DNA of 11,982 bases from Planctomycetota bacterium (GTDB lineage: Bacteria > Planctomycetota > Phycisphaerae > UBA1845 > CAIVHJ01): contig JACZTW010000093.1 in NCBI GenBank assembly GCA_022573485.1, forward strand, positions 1-11,982, in the 5' to 3' direction. This document shows, piece after piece, positions 1-6,548 of this stretch (position 1 is the first letter of the stretch; every line of letters begins with the position of its first letter). The notes beneath the pieces were generated by a model. It worked only from the letters and a program-made list of their open reading frames with translations. It searched no databases and was not told where the DNA came from. The position numbers were made by a program, and so were the translations under genes.

Positions 1-684
1 GGTGGGGAGTTCGTACGCGAGGGTTCACGCAAGCCTTACACAGTTCGCCAGACGCTCTATGCCAACTCGATCACGCGGGCGGAAGTGGCGCGCCTGCGCG
101 CGGTCGGCTCAGTCACCGCCGATCCCTATCCATTGCGGAATGCAGACCGGTATCCGCACGATCAACTCCGCCTCGGGGCCCGCGTTTATCGCTTTCAATG
201 CAGCGTGTGCCACACAGTCTCGGGCGCCAACGGCCTGACGCACTTGACCGGATCCTGGGCGCTCGATCAAAAGCGCATGAACATCGCCAAACTGCAATTC
301 ACCAAGCCGTTTATGCCGCCCTTCGCCGGCACGGCTGAGGAATTGGAAGCGCTGGTGCAGTATTTGACCTGGGAAAGTGCGCACAGACCCGCCGAGTGGG
401 AAGTGTCGGACGATCAAACAGCAATCGCCAATATCGAGAAGTGGTTGATTGAAGCGGGTCCGGAGAGGGTGGGCGAGGGAGAGGTTCATTCTGGGCGGGA
501 ATCCGCGCGGGCTGTCTTCGACCCTGAGGTTCAGACCCGAAGGGAAGCCCGCGGCTCGGGGAGAAGTGCAAACGCGGCGAGGGTGGGGAGCATCGCGCGG
601 GCGGGGAGCATCGCGCAGGCTGAAGCCTGCGGCTCCTTGGGTTTATCCGAAGTCGCATTTTCTTCAATTGTCGTGGATGAGTGA
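1..684 (+). CDS. Cytochrome bd subunit I-like protein, C-terminal part with fused cytochrome c domain (5' truncated by window)
   Basis: The frame is open from the first base, so the true start lies upstream; an internal GTG at 85 is not a credible start. Window residues 3-14 (EFVREGSRKPYT) resemble the conserved stretch near the last helix of cytochrome bd subunit I (in E. coli CydA a GRQPW-type motif). A class I cytochrome c domain follows: haem site CSVCH at residues 67-71 and a probable distal Met ligand at residue 105 in a KPFMPPF loop, then the usual terminal helix (EELEALVQYL). The domain would lie on the periplasmic side and pass electrons to the membrane part. After about residue 150 the sequence becomes low complexity and appears to be encoded by repeat DNA. 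The stop TGA shares a base with the ATG of the next gene (TGATG), implying coupling. The cytochrome c domain is firm; the CydA-like part rests on a short segment and could belong to another membrane cytochrome family. Confidence 0.7.
   Translation, partial: GGEFVREGSRKPYTVRQTLYANSITRAEVARLRAVGSVTADPYPLRNADRYPHDQLRLGARVYRFQCSVCHTVSGANGLTHLTGSWALDQKRMNIAKLQFTKPFMPPFAGTAEELEALVQYLTWESAHRPAEWEVSDDQTAIANIEKWLIEAGPERVGEGEVHSGRESARAVFDPEVQTRREARGSGRSANAARVGSIARAGSIAQAEACGSLGLSEVAFSSIVVDE
544..635. repeat. REP-like palindrome and short direct repeats inside the cytochrome reading frame
   Basis: GAAGCCCGCGGCTC at 544-557 recurs as GAAGCCTGCGGCTC at 622-635 (13 of 14 identical). The second copy forms part of a perfect palindrome, CGCAGGCT-GA-AGCCTGCG, at 614-631. 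Between them a 14-mer, GGGGAGCATCGCGC, occurs at 585-598 and again at 603-616 (period 18, six codons, giving a GSIA-type peptide repeat). The composition and palindromy are like the extragenic repeats of many GC-rich genomes, but here the DNA lies within an open frame. Confidence 0.6.
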
Positions 685-1796
685 TGGAGAGTTTCTTTCC
701 ATTCAGTGTCCCTGCGCCGACTTTGTTCTACCTGATGCTTTACGTCCTGACGCTGGCGGTTCACTTTGTGTTTATGAACTATGTCTTCGCCGGCACGTTC
801 TATGTCACCATTGTGGGTTTCGGGCGGGCGGACGTCGCGCTGACGCGCCAGCACAATCCGATCGCTGCGATGCTGCGCGACTGGCTGCCGTTTGCGTTCA
901 GCGGCGTGATCACCGCCGGCGTGGCGCCGCTGTTGTTCGTGCAAATTCTCTACAAGCAGCAGTTCTACACCGCCAACCTGTTGCTGTTTCACCGCTGGAT
1001 GGCGATTGTGCCGGCGCTGATCGTGGCGTTCTATTTGTTGTACTTGCTCAAAAGCAGGTCGATCAGCGATTGGCCTGCGGGCTGGCGGGTGGCCGTCGGC
1101 GTGGGGGCGCTCGCTGCCATCGGCTTCGTCGGTTATTCGTGGTCGGAGAATCACTTGCTCAGCCTCGACCATCGGCGGTGGGTTCCGTTCTTTGTGGAGC
1201 GGCAGTGGTTTTATCGTCATTCTGCCTTGATGCCGCGACTGTTGATGTGGCTGGCCGGTTCGGTGCCGACCATGATGACGATCGTCTGCTGGCAGTTGCG
1301 CTCCGCCGAGCGGCGCGGGTTGAAAGTATCCTCTTGGGAAGTGCGAATCGCGTGTGTGTGGGCGCTCGTGGGATTGGGCCTGGCGGCTCTCTTTGGCACG
1401 ATGCAGTATCTCAGGCTGGATCCGGCGTCGCGCGGTGCGTTCGGCGATCGCGCGAGTGCTCCGTACGTTGTCGTCGCGCTCGTCGGCGTGGTCTTGCAGG
1501 GGATCGCCTGGCTTGGCCAGTGGCGCGGGGCGCGCCTTTCGCGCGGCTGCCTGTTGCTCGCGTCGGCGGGGGCCATGCTGTCCATTTTGGGAATCTGCAT
1601 GGTCCGCGAAGCCGAGCGCTTCGCGCGCATCGACGTGGCAGCGCTCTACGAAAACCATGCCGCCGCAGCCGAAAACGGCGGGCGACTGCTGTTCCTGCTG
1701 TTCTTCGCGGTCAACGCCGCCATCATCGTATGGTGCGTCCTCGCCGTCCGTCGCGATCTCAAATTAGACAGAGCAGCGCCACCGCGCGCGGAATGA
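684..1796 (+). CDS. Polytopic membrane protein, CydA-like second subunit of a putative bd-type oxidase
   Basis: The protein has 370 residues and about nine hydrophobic helices (roughly 12-45, 68-90, 104-122, 135-152, 185-205, 220-240, 265-283, 290-310, 335-358), the helix number of bd oxidase subunit I. Helix I contains LTLAVHFVFMNYVFAG with His27, resembling CydA helix I, where a His binds haem. Other histidines that could bind haem are His103 (LLFHRWMA) and His179 (YRHSALMPR). No glutamate occurs between residue 38 and about 150, so the acidic residues of the CydA helix III active site appear to be missing, which suggests a non-catalytic paralogue or structural subunit. The start is the ATG at 684, overlapping the upstream stop by one base; GTG at 681 would add one Met. 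Coupling to the cytochrome c fusion gene supports a shared complex in the cytoplasmic membrane. The family assignment is inference; another respiratory membrane anchor is possible. Confidence 0.6.
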   Translation: MESFFPFSVPAPTLFYLMLYVLTLAVHFVFMNYVFAGTFYVTIVGFGRADVALTRQHNPIAAMLRDWLPFAFSGVITAGVAPLLFVQILYKQQFYTANLLLFHRWMAIVPALIVAFYLLYLLKSRSISDWPAGWRVAVGVGALAAIGFVGYSWSENHLLSLDHRRWVPFFVERQWFYRHSALMPRLLMWLAGSVPTMMTIVCWQLRSAERRGLKVSSWEVRIACVWALVGLGLAALFGTMQYLRLDPASRGAFGDRASAPYVVVALVGVVLQGIAWLGQWRGARLSRGCLLLASAGAMLSILGICMVREAERFARIDVAALYENHAAAAENGGRLLFLLFFAVNAAIIVWCVLAVRRDLKLDRAAPPRAE

Positions 1797-1857
1797 GCCT
1801 CCAGATGGACGTCATCTTCTTGTATTTCTTGTCACGATGAGGCATCCGCCAAACGGC

Positions 1858-1890
1858 CAAGCCTGTTCGGAGAACGCAGCCAAGGGCTTG
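1858..1890. other. Weak stem-loop downstream of the bd-like genes
   Basis: CAAGCC (1858-1863) pairs with GGCTTG (1885-1890), and inside lies a second small hairpin GTTC-GGA-GAAC (1865-1875). The position after the stop of the membrane gene fits an mRNA 3' end, but no T-run follows, so it is not a classical intrinsic terminator. The rest of the interval from 1797 to 1942 shows nothing else I can name. Confidence 0.2.
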
Positions 1891-1942
1891 CCGTTTCTGG
1901 ATCCCTGCGAACGCGACGACTATCCGCGCCCCGGATTTCGGA

Positions 1943-1948
1943 TATAAT
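1943..1948 (+). promoter_or_regulatory. Candidate -10 element for the lipoprotein gene
   Basis: A perfect TATAAT lies 76 bases before the chosen start of the lipoprotein gene. No good -35 hexamer is visible at 16-18 bases upstream. Transcription from it would begin near 1955, downstream of the in-frame ATG at 1947, so that ATG would not be on the mRNA, which supports the start at 2025. Confidence 0.4.
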
Positions 1949-2024
1949 GTTCCTGCCTGCCGTGATTCTTTGCGGCGGTCGGGTATCTGTGATCGTTTTA
2001 GGGAATACTATGGGAGGAAACGTC

Positions 2025-2690
2025 ATGCGCTGTGAATGTCCGCTTCGGAACTTGGTTTGCGGTTGTGCTTTGGCCCTTGCTTTGTTGCCCGTGCTGGCTG
2101 TCGGCGGCTGCGGCCCGATCCCGTTCGACGCCGGCTTTCAGCCCAGCGCCGACGAGAACGTCCTGGGCACGCTGGTCGATGACCGCGGCTCGTTTACGTT
2201 CAACCTCAACCCGGATACGGGCAATATTCAAAACATCGACGCCGACAACGGCACGATCACGCCGCCGACCGACGGGCAGGATCTGAGCATCGCGCGGGAT
2301 ACCGGAGGGAGCTTGACCGTGTCGCCGGAGGGCGCATCGGATGTGATCGTCGTGGTGCGCGGCGATCCAATCGTCGGCGATCTGGAATTGCAGGTCGATC
2401 GTACGTCCCTCGGCGGCTTGGCGCCGCTGGTGCGGGCCAATGCGCAGACCACGGCAACCTGCGCGGACAATCAAGACTTCCTCGACGGCGCCTGCACGAC
2501 GGCCAATGCCATCGACGTCGATGAAATCGTGAGTTTGATCCGCGCCGATCTGGAGTCGCGCGGGCAAGAGGCGCCGGCGGCGGAACTGTTGCGTTCCCGG
2601 CTGGTCTTTTATCTGGAGCCGCTCCTCGACTGCTGCTTGGCGTGGGACGAATATCGCAGCGGCGGGGGGGATGCTTGCGCGGAAGGTTGA
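2025..2690 (+). CDS. Predicted lipoprotein of unknown function
   Basis: The protein has 221 residues. A signal sequence (hydrophobic 10-26) ends in a lipobox-like VGGC with Cys29, so the mature protein should be lipid-anchored. The middle part (about 45-140) is rich in Asp, Gly, Thr and Val and looks like beta structure; the C-terminal part (about 160-205) looks helical. Five further cysteines (146, 157, 203, 204, 218) in the mature part may form disulfides. The start at 2025 is chosen because GGGAGGAA ends five bases before it; ATGs at 1947 and 2010 are in frame but less well placed. I do not recognise the family. It stands alone between the bd-like genes and a DinB-like gene, with its own likely promoter. 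The planctomycete Lol transporter further along could act on such proteins, but no specific link is visible. Confidence 0.75.
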   Translation: MRCECPLRNLVCGCALALALLPVLAVGGCGPIPFDAGFQPSADENVLGTLVDDRGSFTFNLNPDTGNIQNIDADNGTITPPTDGQDLSIARDTGGSLTVSPEGASDVIVVVRGDPIVGDLELQVDRTSLGGLAPLVRANAQTTATCADNQDFLDGACTTANAIDVDEIVSLIRADLESRGQEAPAAELLRSRLVFYLEPLLDCCLAWDEYRSGGGDACAEG

Positions 2691-2846
2691 TTTGAATTCG
2701 GGGCGTCTGCTAATCGGCGAAGCCAGTGCGAGTGGGCCAACCGAGGGCGTGTGGTACAGACGGTGTACGTGTCGGTCTTATGTGCGGAGCGAGGCGAATT
2801 GTCTGGGGCATTGTGTTTGAGTGATTTGGACAGGAGGATATTGGCG

Positions 2847-3344
2847 ATGTCGAATATCGTTCTCGAAAATGGAATTGCGGCTTTGAACTTTGCGCGGAAA
2901 TGGACGCTGGAGTTGTTGAGCGACATTCCGCAGGACAAACTGACCCACCAGCCGTGCGCCGCCGGCAACCACGCGCTTTGGATCGCGGGGCACATTGCCT
3001 ACGCCGATGACGTGTTCATGTCGAACGTCGGGAAGAAACCCGCGCGGTGTTCCGATAGTTGGGTGAAGCTCTTCGGCATGGGGTCGATCCCTCAGGCCGA
3101 TGCCGGTGCTTATCCCTCGCTGAGCGAGGTCACGAATGCCTTGGCGGACAACCGTGAAGGCCTGCTGGCGTGGTTCGGTTCGATGAGTGCCGAAGAGCTG
3201 GCCAAACCGTTGCCCGATGACTTCAAGACGTTCGCCGCGAACCAGGGAATGTTGATGACCACGATTGCGTGGCACGAAGGCCTGCACGCCGGGCAACTCA
3301 CCGTGGTCCGCAAGAGTCTCGGCTTGGCCCCCAAATTCAAATAA
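2847..3344 (+). CDS. DinB / YfiT-like four-helix metalloprotein
   Basis: This 165-residue protein matches the DinB superfamily in length and in the spacing of its metal-binding histidines: His49 in WIAGHIAYAD after helix 2, and His143 and His147 in WHEGLHAGQL near the end. In the family these three His hold a divalent metal in a four-helix bundle. Some members are thiol (bacillithiol or mycothiol) S-transferases, others are damage-induced proteins of unknown activity; the substrate here cannot be told. The protein has no signal peptide and should be cytoplasmic. The start at 2847 is fixed by AGGAGG at 2832-2837, nine bases upstream; the longer frame from 2751 has no such site and its N-terminus does not fit the family. 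The gene is monocistronic as far as can be seen. Confidence 0.85.
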   Translation: MSNIVLENGIAALNFARKWTLELLSDIPQDKLTHQPCAAGNHALWIAGHIAYADDVFMSNVGKKPARCSDSWVKLFGMGSIPQADAGAYPSLSEVTNALADNREGLLAWFGSMSAEELAKPLPDDFKTFAANQGMLMTTIAWHEGLHAGQLTVVRKSLGLAPKFK

Positions 3345-3412
3345 TCCGCCCGCTGAGGCAGGCTAGGGGCGTTTTCCGCTTGGGGCCGAGGCTGCCCGGG
3401 ACCGATTTAACC

Positions 3413-3418
3413 TATAAT
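3413..3418 (+). promoter_or_regulatory. Perfect -10 hexamer immediately upstream of the NPCBM gene
   Basis: TATAAT ends nine bases before the ATG at 3428. With the usual distance from -10 to +1 the transcript would begin within a few bases of the start codon. There is no Shine-Dalgarno sequence in the intervening bases. No convincing -35 is seen at the normal distance. Confidence 0.5.
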
Positions 3419-3427
3419 ATACGTGTC

Positions 3428-4645
3428 ATGAATCGGTATGCCCCGAAATGCTCCGGCCCGCTGATGCGGGCGGCCGTTGTCGGCCTGTGTTGTGCTGTTG
3501 CTCCATTGGCGGAGGCGCGCATCCAAGTGACCGTGCGGACCATCGGCCACCAGATTCTGACCGGCGAGCTAATCGAATTCAGCCTCGACAGCGGTGTGAT
3601 GTTGTTGCCGCCGGATGCGCCCGAGCCGATCTCCATACCGCCGGTCGAAGTCGTTTGGATCCGCAATCTCTCGCCTGCCGAGGAGCCGCCCGCGCCGATG
3701 TGCGTGTTGCTGGCCGGCGGGGACAAGATCTACGGCACAATCTCCGGCAGCAGCCCGGACCAGCTCATTTTCGATACCGTGATGCGCAAACGCATCGCGA
3801 TTCCACTCGAGCGCATTCGCGCCTGCCTCATGCCGAAAGCGAGCCTGCCGAAATGGCAGAAGCGTGCAGAACAAATGATCGGTAAGACGCAATCTTCCGA
3901 AGACCGCCTGCTGATGATCAACGGCGACATGTTACGCGGGTTCTTGGTCCGGATTGCGCCGCAGAAGATCACTTTCGAGCACGCCGGTCGCGAGATGGAG
4001 ATCGATCCTGCCCTGATGGTCGCGCTGGCCATGGTGCCGGAGCCCTACGTCGCCGGCAGCGCCCCGCGTGTGCGTCTGGAATTCGTGGACGGCAGCACGT
4101 TGACGGTGTCCCGTGTGCGGTGGACTCCGGATGGGCTGGACCTCACTTTCTTTGACGGCTCGTTGCAGGGGCTTTCGCCTCAGGCGCTTCGTTCCGCGGA
4201 GATTCGCGGCGGGCGCTGGATCTGGCTGAGCAGCCTGACGCCTTCGAAATACGAACACACGCCCCTGCTCTCGCTGAAATGGCCTTACCGGATCGACAAG
4301 AACGTGCTCGGCGGACCGCTGTCGATCGGCGGGCGCGCGTTCGACTCCGGCATCGGTGTTCACAGCCGCTCGGTGCTGACCTATGAACTGGATGGGCAAT
4401 ATCGCGAGTTTACGGCGCAGTGCGGGCTGGACGATGCCGCCGGCTTGATGGGCGACGTTTCCGCATCCATCGTTGTGGATGGCGAGGTCAAGTGGGAGGA
4501 GCGGCACATGCGCGGGGGGACGCAACCCCGCGCGGTGCGCATCGACGTGAGCGGCGCGCACACGCTCAAGCTGCGCGTGGATTTCGGGGGCAACGGCGAC
4601 GTGCGGGATCGTTTCGACTGGGCCGACGCCGCGTTGATTCGGTAG
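3428..4645 (+). CDS. Exported protein with four LSm-like repeats and a C-terminal NPCBM domain
   Basis: The protein has 405 residues. Residues 1-30 form a signal peptide with a probable cleavage site AEA-R after residue 30. Residues 33-262 hold four related beta segments (about 33-80, 91-135, 160-206, 214-262); the clearest, the second and third, have a hydrophobic strand, a GD turn, a Gly four residues later, further strands and a Pro-led last strand (for example LAGGDKIYG and MINGDMLRG). This is like the Sm/LSm fold units found in many planctomycete exported proteins. Residues 284-405 form an NPCBM domain (novel putative carbohydrate-binding module), with FDSGIGVHSRS, a YELDGQYREFTAQCGLDD core and the closing DRFDWADAAL. 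A role in binding polysaccharide outside the cytoplasm follows from the domain; no catalytic domain is present. The start at 3428 is chosen for the signal peptide; the longer frame from 3269 overlaps the previous gene. Confidence 0.85.
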   Translation: MNRYAPKCSGPLMRAAVVGLCCAVAPLAEARIQVTVRTIGHQILTGELIEFSLDSGVMLLPPDAPEPISIPPVEVVWIRNLSPAEEPPAPMCVLLAGGDKIYGTISGSSPDQLIFDTVMRKRIAIPLERIRACLMPKASLPKWQKRAEQMIGKTQSSEDRLLMINGDMLRGFLVRIAPQKITFEHAGREMEIDPALMVALAMVPEPYVAGSAPRVRLEFVDGSTLTVSRVRWTPDGLDLTFFDGSLQGLSPQALRSAEIRGGRWIWLSSLTPSKYEHTPLLSLKWPYRIDKNVLGGPLSIGGRAFDSGIGVHSRSVLTYELDGQYREFTAQCGLDDAAGLMGDVSASIVVDGEVKWEERHMRGGTQPRAVRIDVSGAHTLKLRVDFGGNGDVRDRFDWADAALIR

Positions 4646-4690
4646 CGCGGCTTGATGATCTGCTGCCGGCGCGCGAAGAGGCAAGCCGCG
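4646..4690. repeat. Nine-bp inverted repeat just after the NPCBM gene
   Basis: CGCGGCTTG at 4646-4654, beginning right after the stop codon, pairs perfectly with CAAGCCGCG at 4682-4690, enclosing 27 bases. It could end transcription or protect the 3' end of the mRNA, although no T-run follows. It is the first of three palindromes between the NPCBM gene and a converging minus-strand gene. Confidence 0.5.
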
Positions 4691-4697
4691 GGGATGC

Positions 4698-4760
4698 CAC
4701 TGGCGGCTGGCCCGCCAGTGTTGCTGCTGGTACGTCGAGCGCTGGCAGGCAAGCTGCCAG
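4698..4760. repeat. Pair of REP-like palindromes
   Basis: CACTGGCGG-CTGGC-CCGCCAGTG at 4698-4720 is a perfect nine-bp hairpin with a five-base loop. CTGGCAG-GCAAG-CTGCCAG at 4742-4760 is a perfect seven-bp hairpin, also with a five-base loop. The two share the CTGGC/GCCAG core and look like two divergent copies of one element. The position between converging genes is typical of REP elements. Confidence 0.6.
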
Positions 4761-4810
4761 TGACACCCGAGCTACCCGCCGGTCCTTCTCCATGTTTGTC
4801 CGTTTGGTCG

Positions 4811-4912
4811 CTACACCGTGGTCAGGAATTGCGTCCCTTCGGTGGCAGGGAGGATGATGGAAGCAACCGTCCAGAAGATGTACAAGAACGCGCCTAGGAT
4901 CATTGCGAACAT
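4811..4912 (-). CDS. Small single-helix membrane protein (33 residues)
   Basis: Reading on the minus strand, AAGGAG (4922-4927) lies nine bases before an ATG at 4912, and the frame runs 33 codons to TAG at 4811-4813. The peptide begins MFAMILGAFLYIFWTVASII and ends with a short polar tail (about residues 23-33), so it has one transmembrane helix (about 3-21) and a polar C-terminus. The strong ribosome binding site and the uniform hydrophobic stretch argue for a real gene that length cut-offs would miss. The start of the helix (FAMILG) recalls the FAWILG of CydX/YbgT, the small subunit of bd oxidases, and a bd-like locus lies 3 kb away, but the similarity is only a few residues and any small membrane protein could show it. 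It is divergent from lysS and converges on the NPCBM gene. Confidence 0.5.
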   Translation of the reverse strand: MFAMILGAFLYIFWTVASIILPATEGTQFLTTV

Positions 4913-4932
4913 AAGATGACACTCCTTCAAGT

Positions 4933-4974
4933 CGCCGACCGTGCCGGCTTGTTGGCCGACAGCGTCGGCTTGTT
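4933..4974. repeat. Tandem 21-nt repeat in the divergent intergenic region
   Basis: Two adjacent 21-base units (4933-4953 and 4954-4974) agree at 17 of 21 positions and both end GGCTTGTT. The second unit contains a perfect GCCGAC-AGC-GTCGGC hairpin (4955-4969). It lies between the start of the small membrane protein gene and the candidate lysS promoter, where it could be an operator, but this is not shown by the sequence alone. Confidence 0.5.
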
Positions 4975-4981
4975 TATCGCA

Positions 4982-5010
4982 TTGCCGTTGTGTGAAGCTC
5001 GTGTTAGCAT
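4982..5010 (+). promoter_or_regulatory. Candidate sigma-70-type promoter for lysS
   Basis: TTGCCG (4982-4987) and TAGCAT (5005-5010) each match four of six consensus positions and are exactly 17 bases apart. Transcription would start near 5017 and give a leader of about 44 bases before the ATG at 5061. Confidence 0.4.
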
Positions 5011-5060
5011 GCCACAGGTTCTATCGGTCAAAGAAGATTGTCGCCGACACCCGCAAGCCC

Positions 5061-6548
5061 ATGGCAGACCAGTTTCGCGAAGACAGACTCAAAAAACTCG
5101 AGCGCTTGATCGAACTCGGCACGAAGCCGTATGGTCAACGTACGCAAGACATTCAATCAACGACGGAAATTCATCAACAGATCGAGGCGCTTGATCTGGG
5201 CGCCGGTGAAACATCCGAGGCGTCGAGCGTTCGCGTCTGTGGGCGGGTCATGCTGCACCGCCCGATGGGCAAGCTGGCATTCCTGAAGATTCGCGACCGT
5301 CGCGGGGATCTGCAGATCGGGTTGCCCAAGCAGTATCTCGCGGATCATTGGCCGGCGATCAAGCAAATCGACCTCGGCGATATCATCACCGTCCAGGGCC
5401 AACTCGGCAAGACCAAGACCGGCGAGAATACAGTGTGGGCGACCGAGTTCAGTTTTCTGTCCAAGGCTCTGCTGCCGCCGCCGGGCAAATGGCACGGCCT
5501 GTCGGATATGGACTTGCGCTATCGCCGGCGCTACGTGGATTTGTTTGTCAATCCGGATGTGCGAAAGGTCTTCGAGGCGCGCTCGCAGATCATCCAAGCG
5601 ATTCGTGAGTGCCTGGCGGCCCGCGACTTTATGGAAGTGGAGACGCCGGTGCTGCAACCGATGTACGGCGGCGCCGCCGCCCGGCCTTTCACCACGCATC
5701 ACAATACGCTGGACATGCAACTCTATCTGCGGATCAGCCCGGAATTGTATCTCAAGCGGTTGCTGGTCGGCGGGCTGGAGCGGGTTTTCGAGTTCTCGAA
5801 AAACTTCCGCAACGAAGGCATCAGCACGAAGCACAATCCAGAGTTCACCATGATGGAACTCTATCAAGCCTACGGCGACTATCACGACATGATGGACATC
5901 ACGGAGGCGATCGTTTCGGCGGCGATTGAAAAGATCGGCGGCGGATATGAGCGTCCCTTCGGCGAGCACACCCTCAATTTCAAGCCGCCCTGGCCTCGGC
6001 GGAAGTATGCCGACTTGCTGGCGGAATACGGCGGCGTGACCATCGGCGACATGTCGGCCATCCGCGCCAAGGCCGATGAACTGGGGATCGAACACGGCAA
6101 GATGGATGACGCTGTGGTGACCAACGCAGTATTCGAGGCCACGGTCGAGCCGCAGTTGATTCAGCCGACGTTCGTGCTCGATTATCCGGCGCCGCTGTGC
6201 CCGTTGACCAAACGCCACCCGGACGATTCTTCGATCGCGCTGCGCTTTGAGGTTTTTGTTGCCCGCATGGAACTGGGCAACGCCTACAGCGAGTTGAACG
6301 ATCCGCTCGTGCAGCGGGAGACGCTGTCGAAGGGCTTGGCCGGCGAGGGAGACGAGACCATGGCGGTCATGGACGAGGACTTTATCATGGCGATGGAATA
6401 CGGCATGCCGCCTGCGGGTGGGCTGGGGATCGGCATCGATCGGCTGGTGATGCTGCTGACCAATCAGACGAGCATCCGCGATGTTATTCTGTTTCCGTTG
6501 CAGCGGCCTTTGAGGACGGAAGACGAGGACAGGGATACGGTGTCTTGA
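5061..6548 (+). CDS. lysS: Lysine--tRNA ligase, class II
   Basis: The protein has 495 residues, the usual bacterial LysRS length, and charges tRNA-Lys with lysine using ATP in the cytoplasm. An N-terminal OB-fold for anticodon binding (about 56-150) includes VRVCGRVMLHRPMGKLAFLKI. The class II catalytic core follows: motif 1 around 170-200, motif 2 with FSKNFRNEG (ATP-binding Arg250) and HNPEFTMMELYQAY, and motif 3 GGLGIGIDRLVML (Gly453, Arg461). The segment YPAPLCPLTK...ARMELGNAYSELNDP is the LysRS substrate-binding region. The ATG at 5061 fits homologue N-termini (MADQFREDRLKKLERL), although its ribosome binding site is weak; longer frames from 4941 are not expected. A candidate promoter lies 50-80 bases upstream. 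The Lol-type permease gene begins 131 bases downstream without an obvious terminator between, so the two may be co-transcribed. Confidence 0.97.
   Translation: MADQFREDRLKKLERLIELGTKPYGQRTQDIQSTTEIHQQIEALDLGAGETSEASSVRVCGRVMLHRPMGKLAFLKIRDRRGDLQIGLPKQYLADHWPAIKQIDLGDIITVQGQLGKTKTGENTVWATEFSFLSKALLPPPGKWHGLSDMDLRYRRRYVDLFVNPDVRKVFEARSQIIQAIRECLAARDFMEVETPVLQPMYGGAAARPFTTHHNTLDMQLYLRISPELYLKRLLVGGLERVFEFSKNFRNEGISTKHNPEFTMMELYQAYGDYHDMMDITEAIVSAAIEKIGGGYERPFGEHTLNFKPPWPRRKYADLLAEYGGVTIGDMSAIRAKADELGIEHGKMDDAVVTNAVFEATVEPQLIQPTFVLDYPAPLCPLTKRHPDDSSIALRFEVFVARMELGNAYSELNDPLVQRETLSKGLAGEGDETMAVMDEDFIMAMEYGMPPAGGLGIGIDRLVMLLTNQTSIRDVILFPLQRPLRTEDEDRDTVS

Noticed and set aside
531..1658. Long minus-strand ORF (375 codons) opposite the bd-like membrane protein
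   Set aside because: The plus strand codes for a clear nine-helix membrane protein; the minus product is Arg/His/Gln-rich with no domain, typical of an antisense shadow in GC-rich DNA.
1947..2024. Earlier starts (ATG at 1947 and 2010) for the lipoprotein
   Set aside because: The first overlaps the candidate -10 element and the second lies within the Shine-Dalgarno sequence; the start at 2025 has ideal spacing and gives a normal lipoprotein signal sequence.
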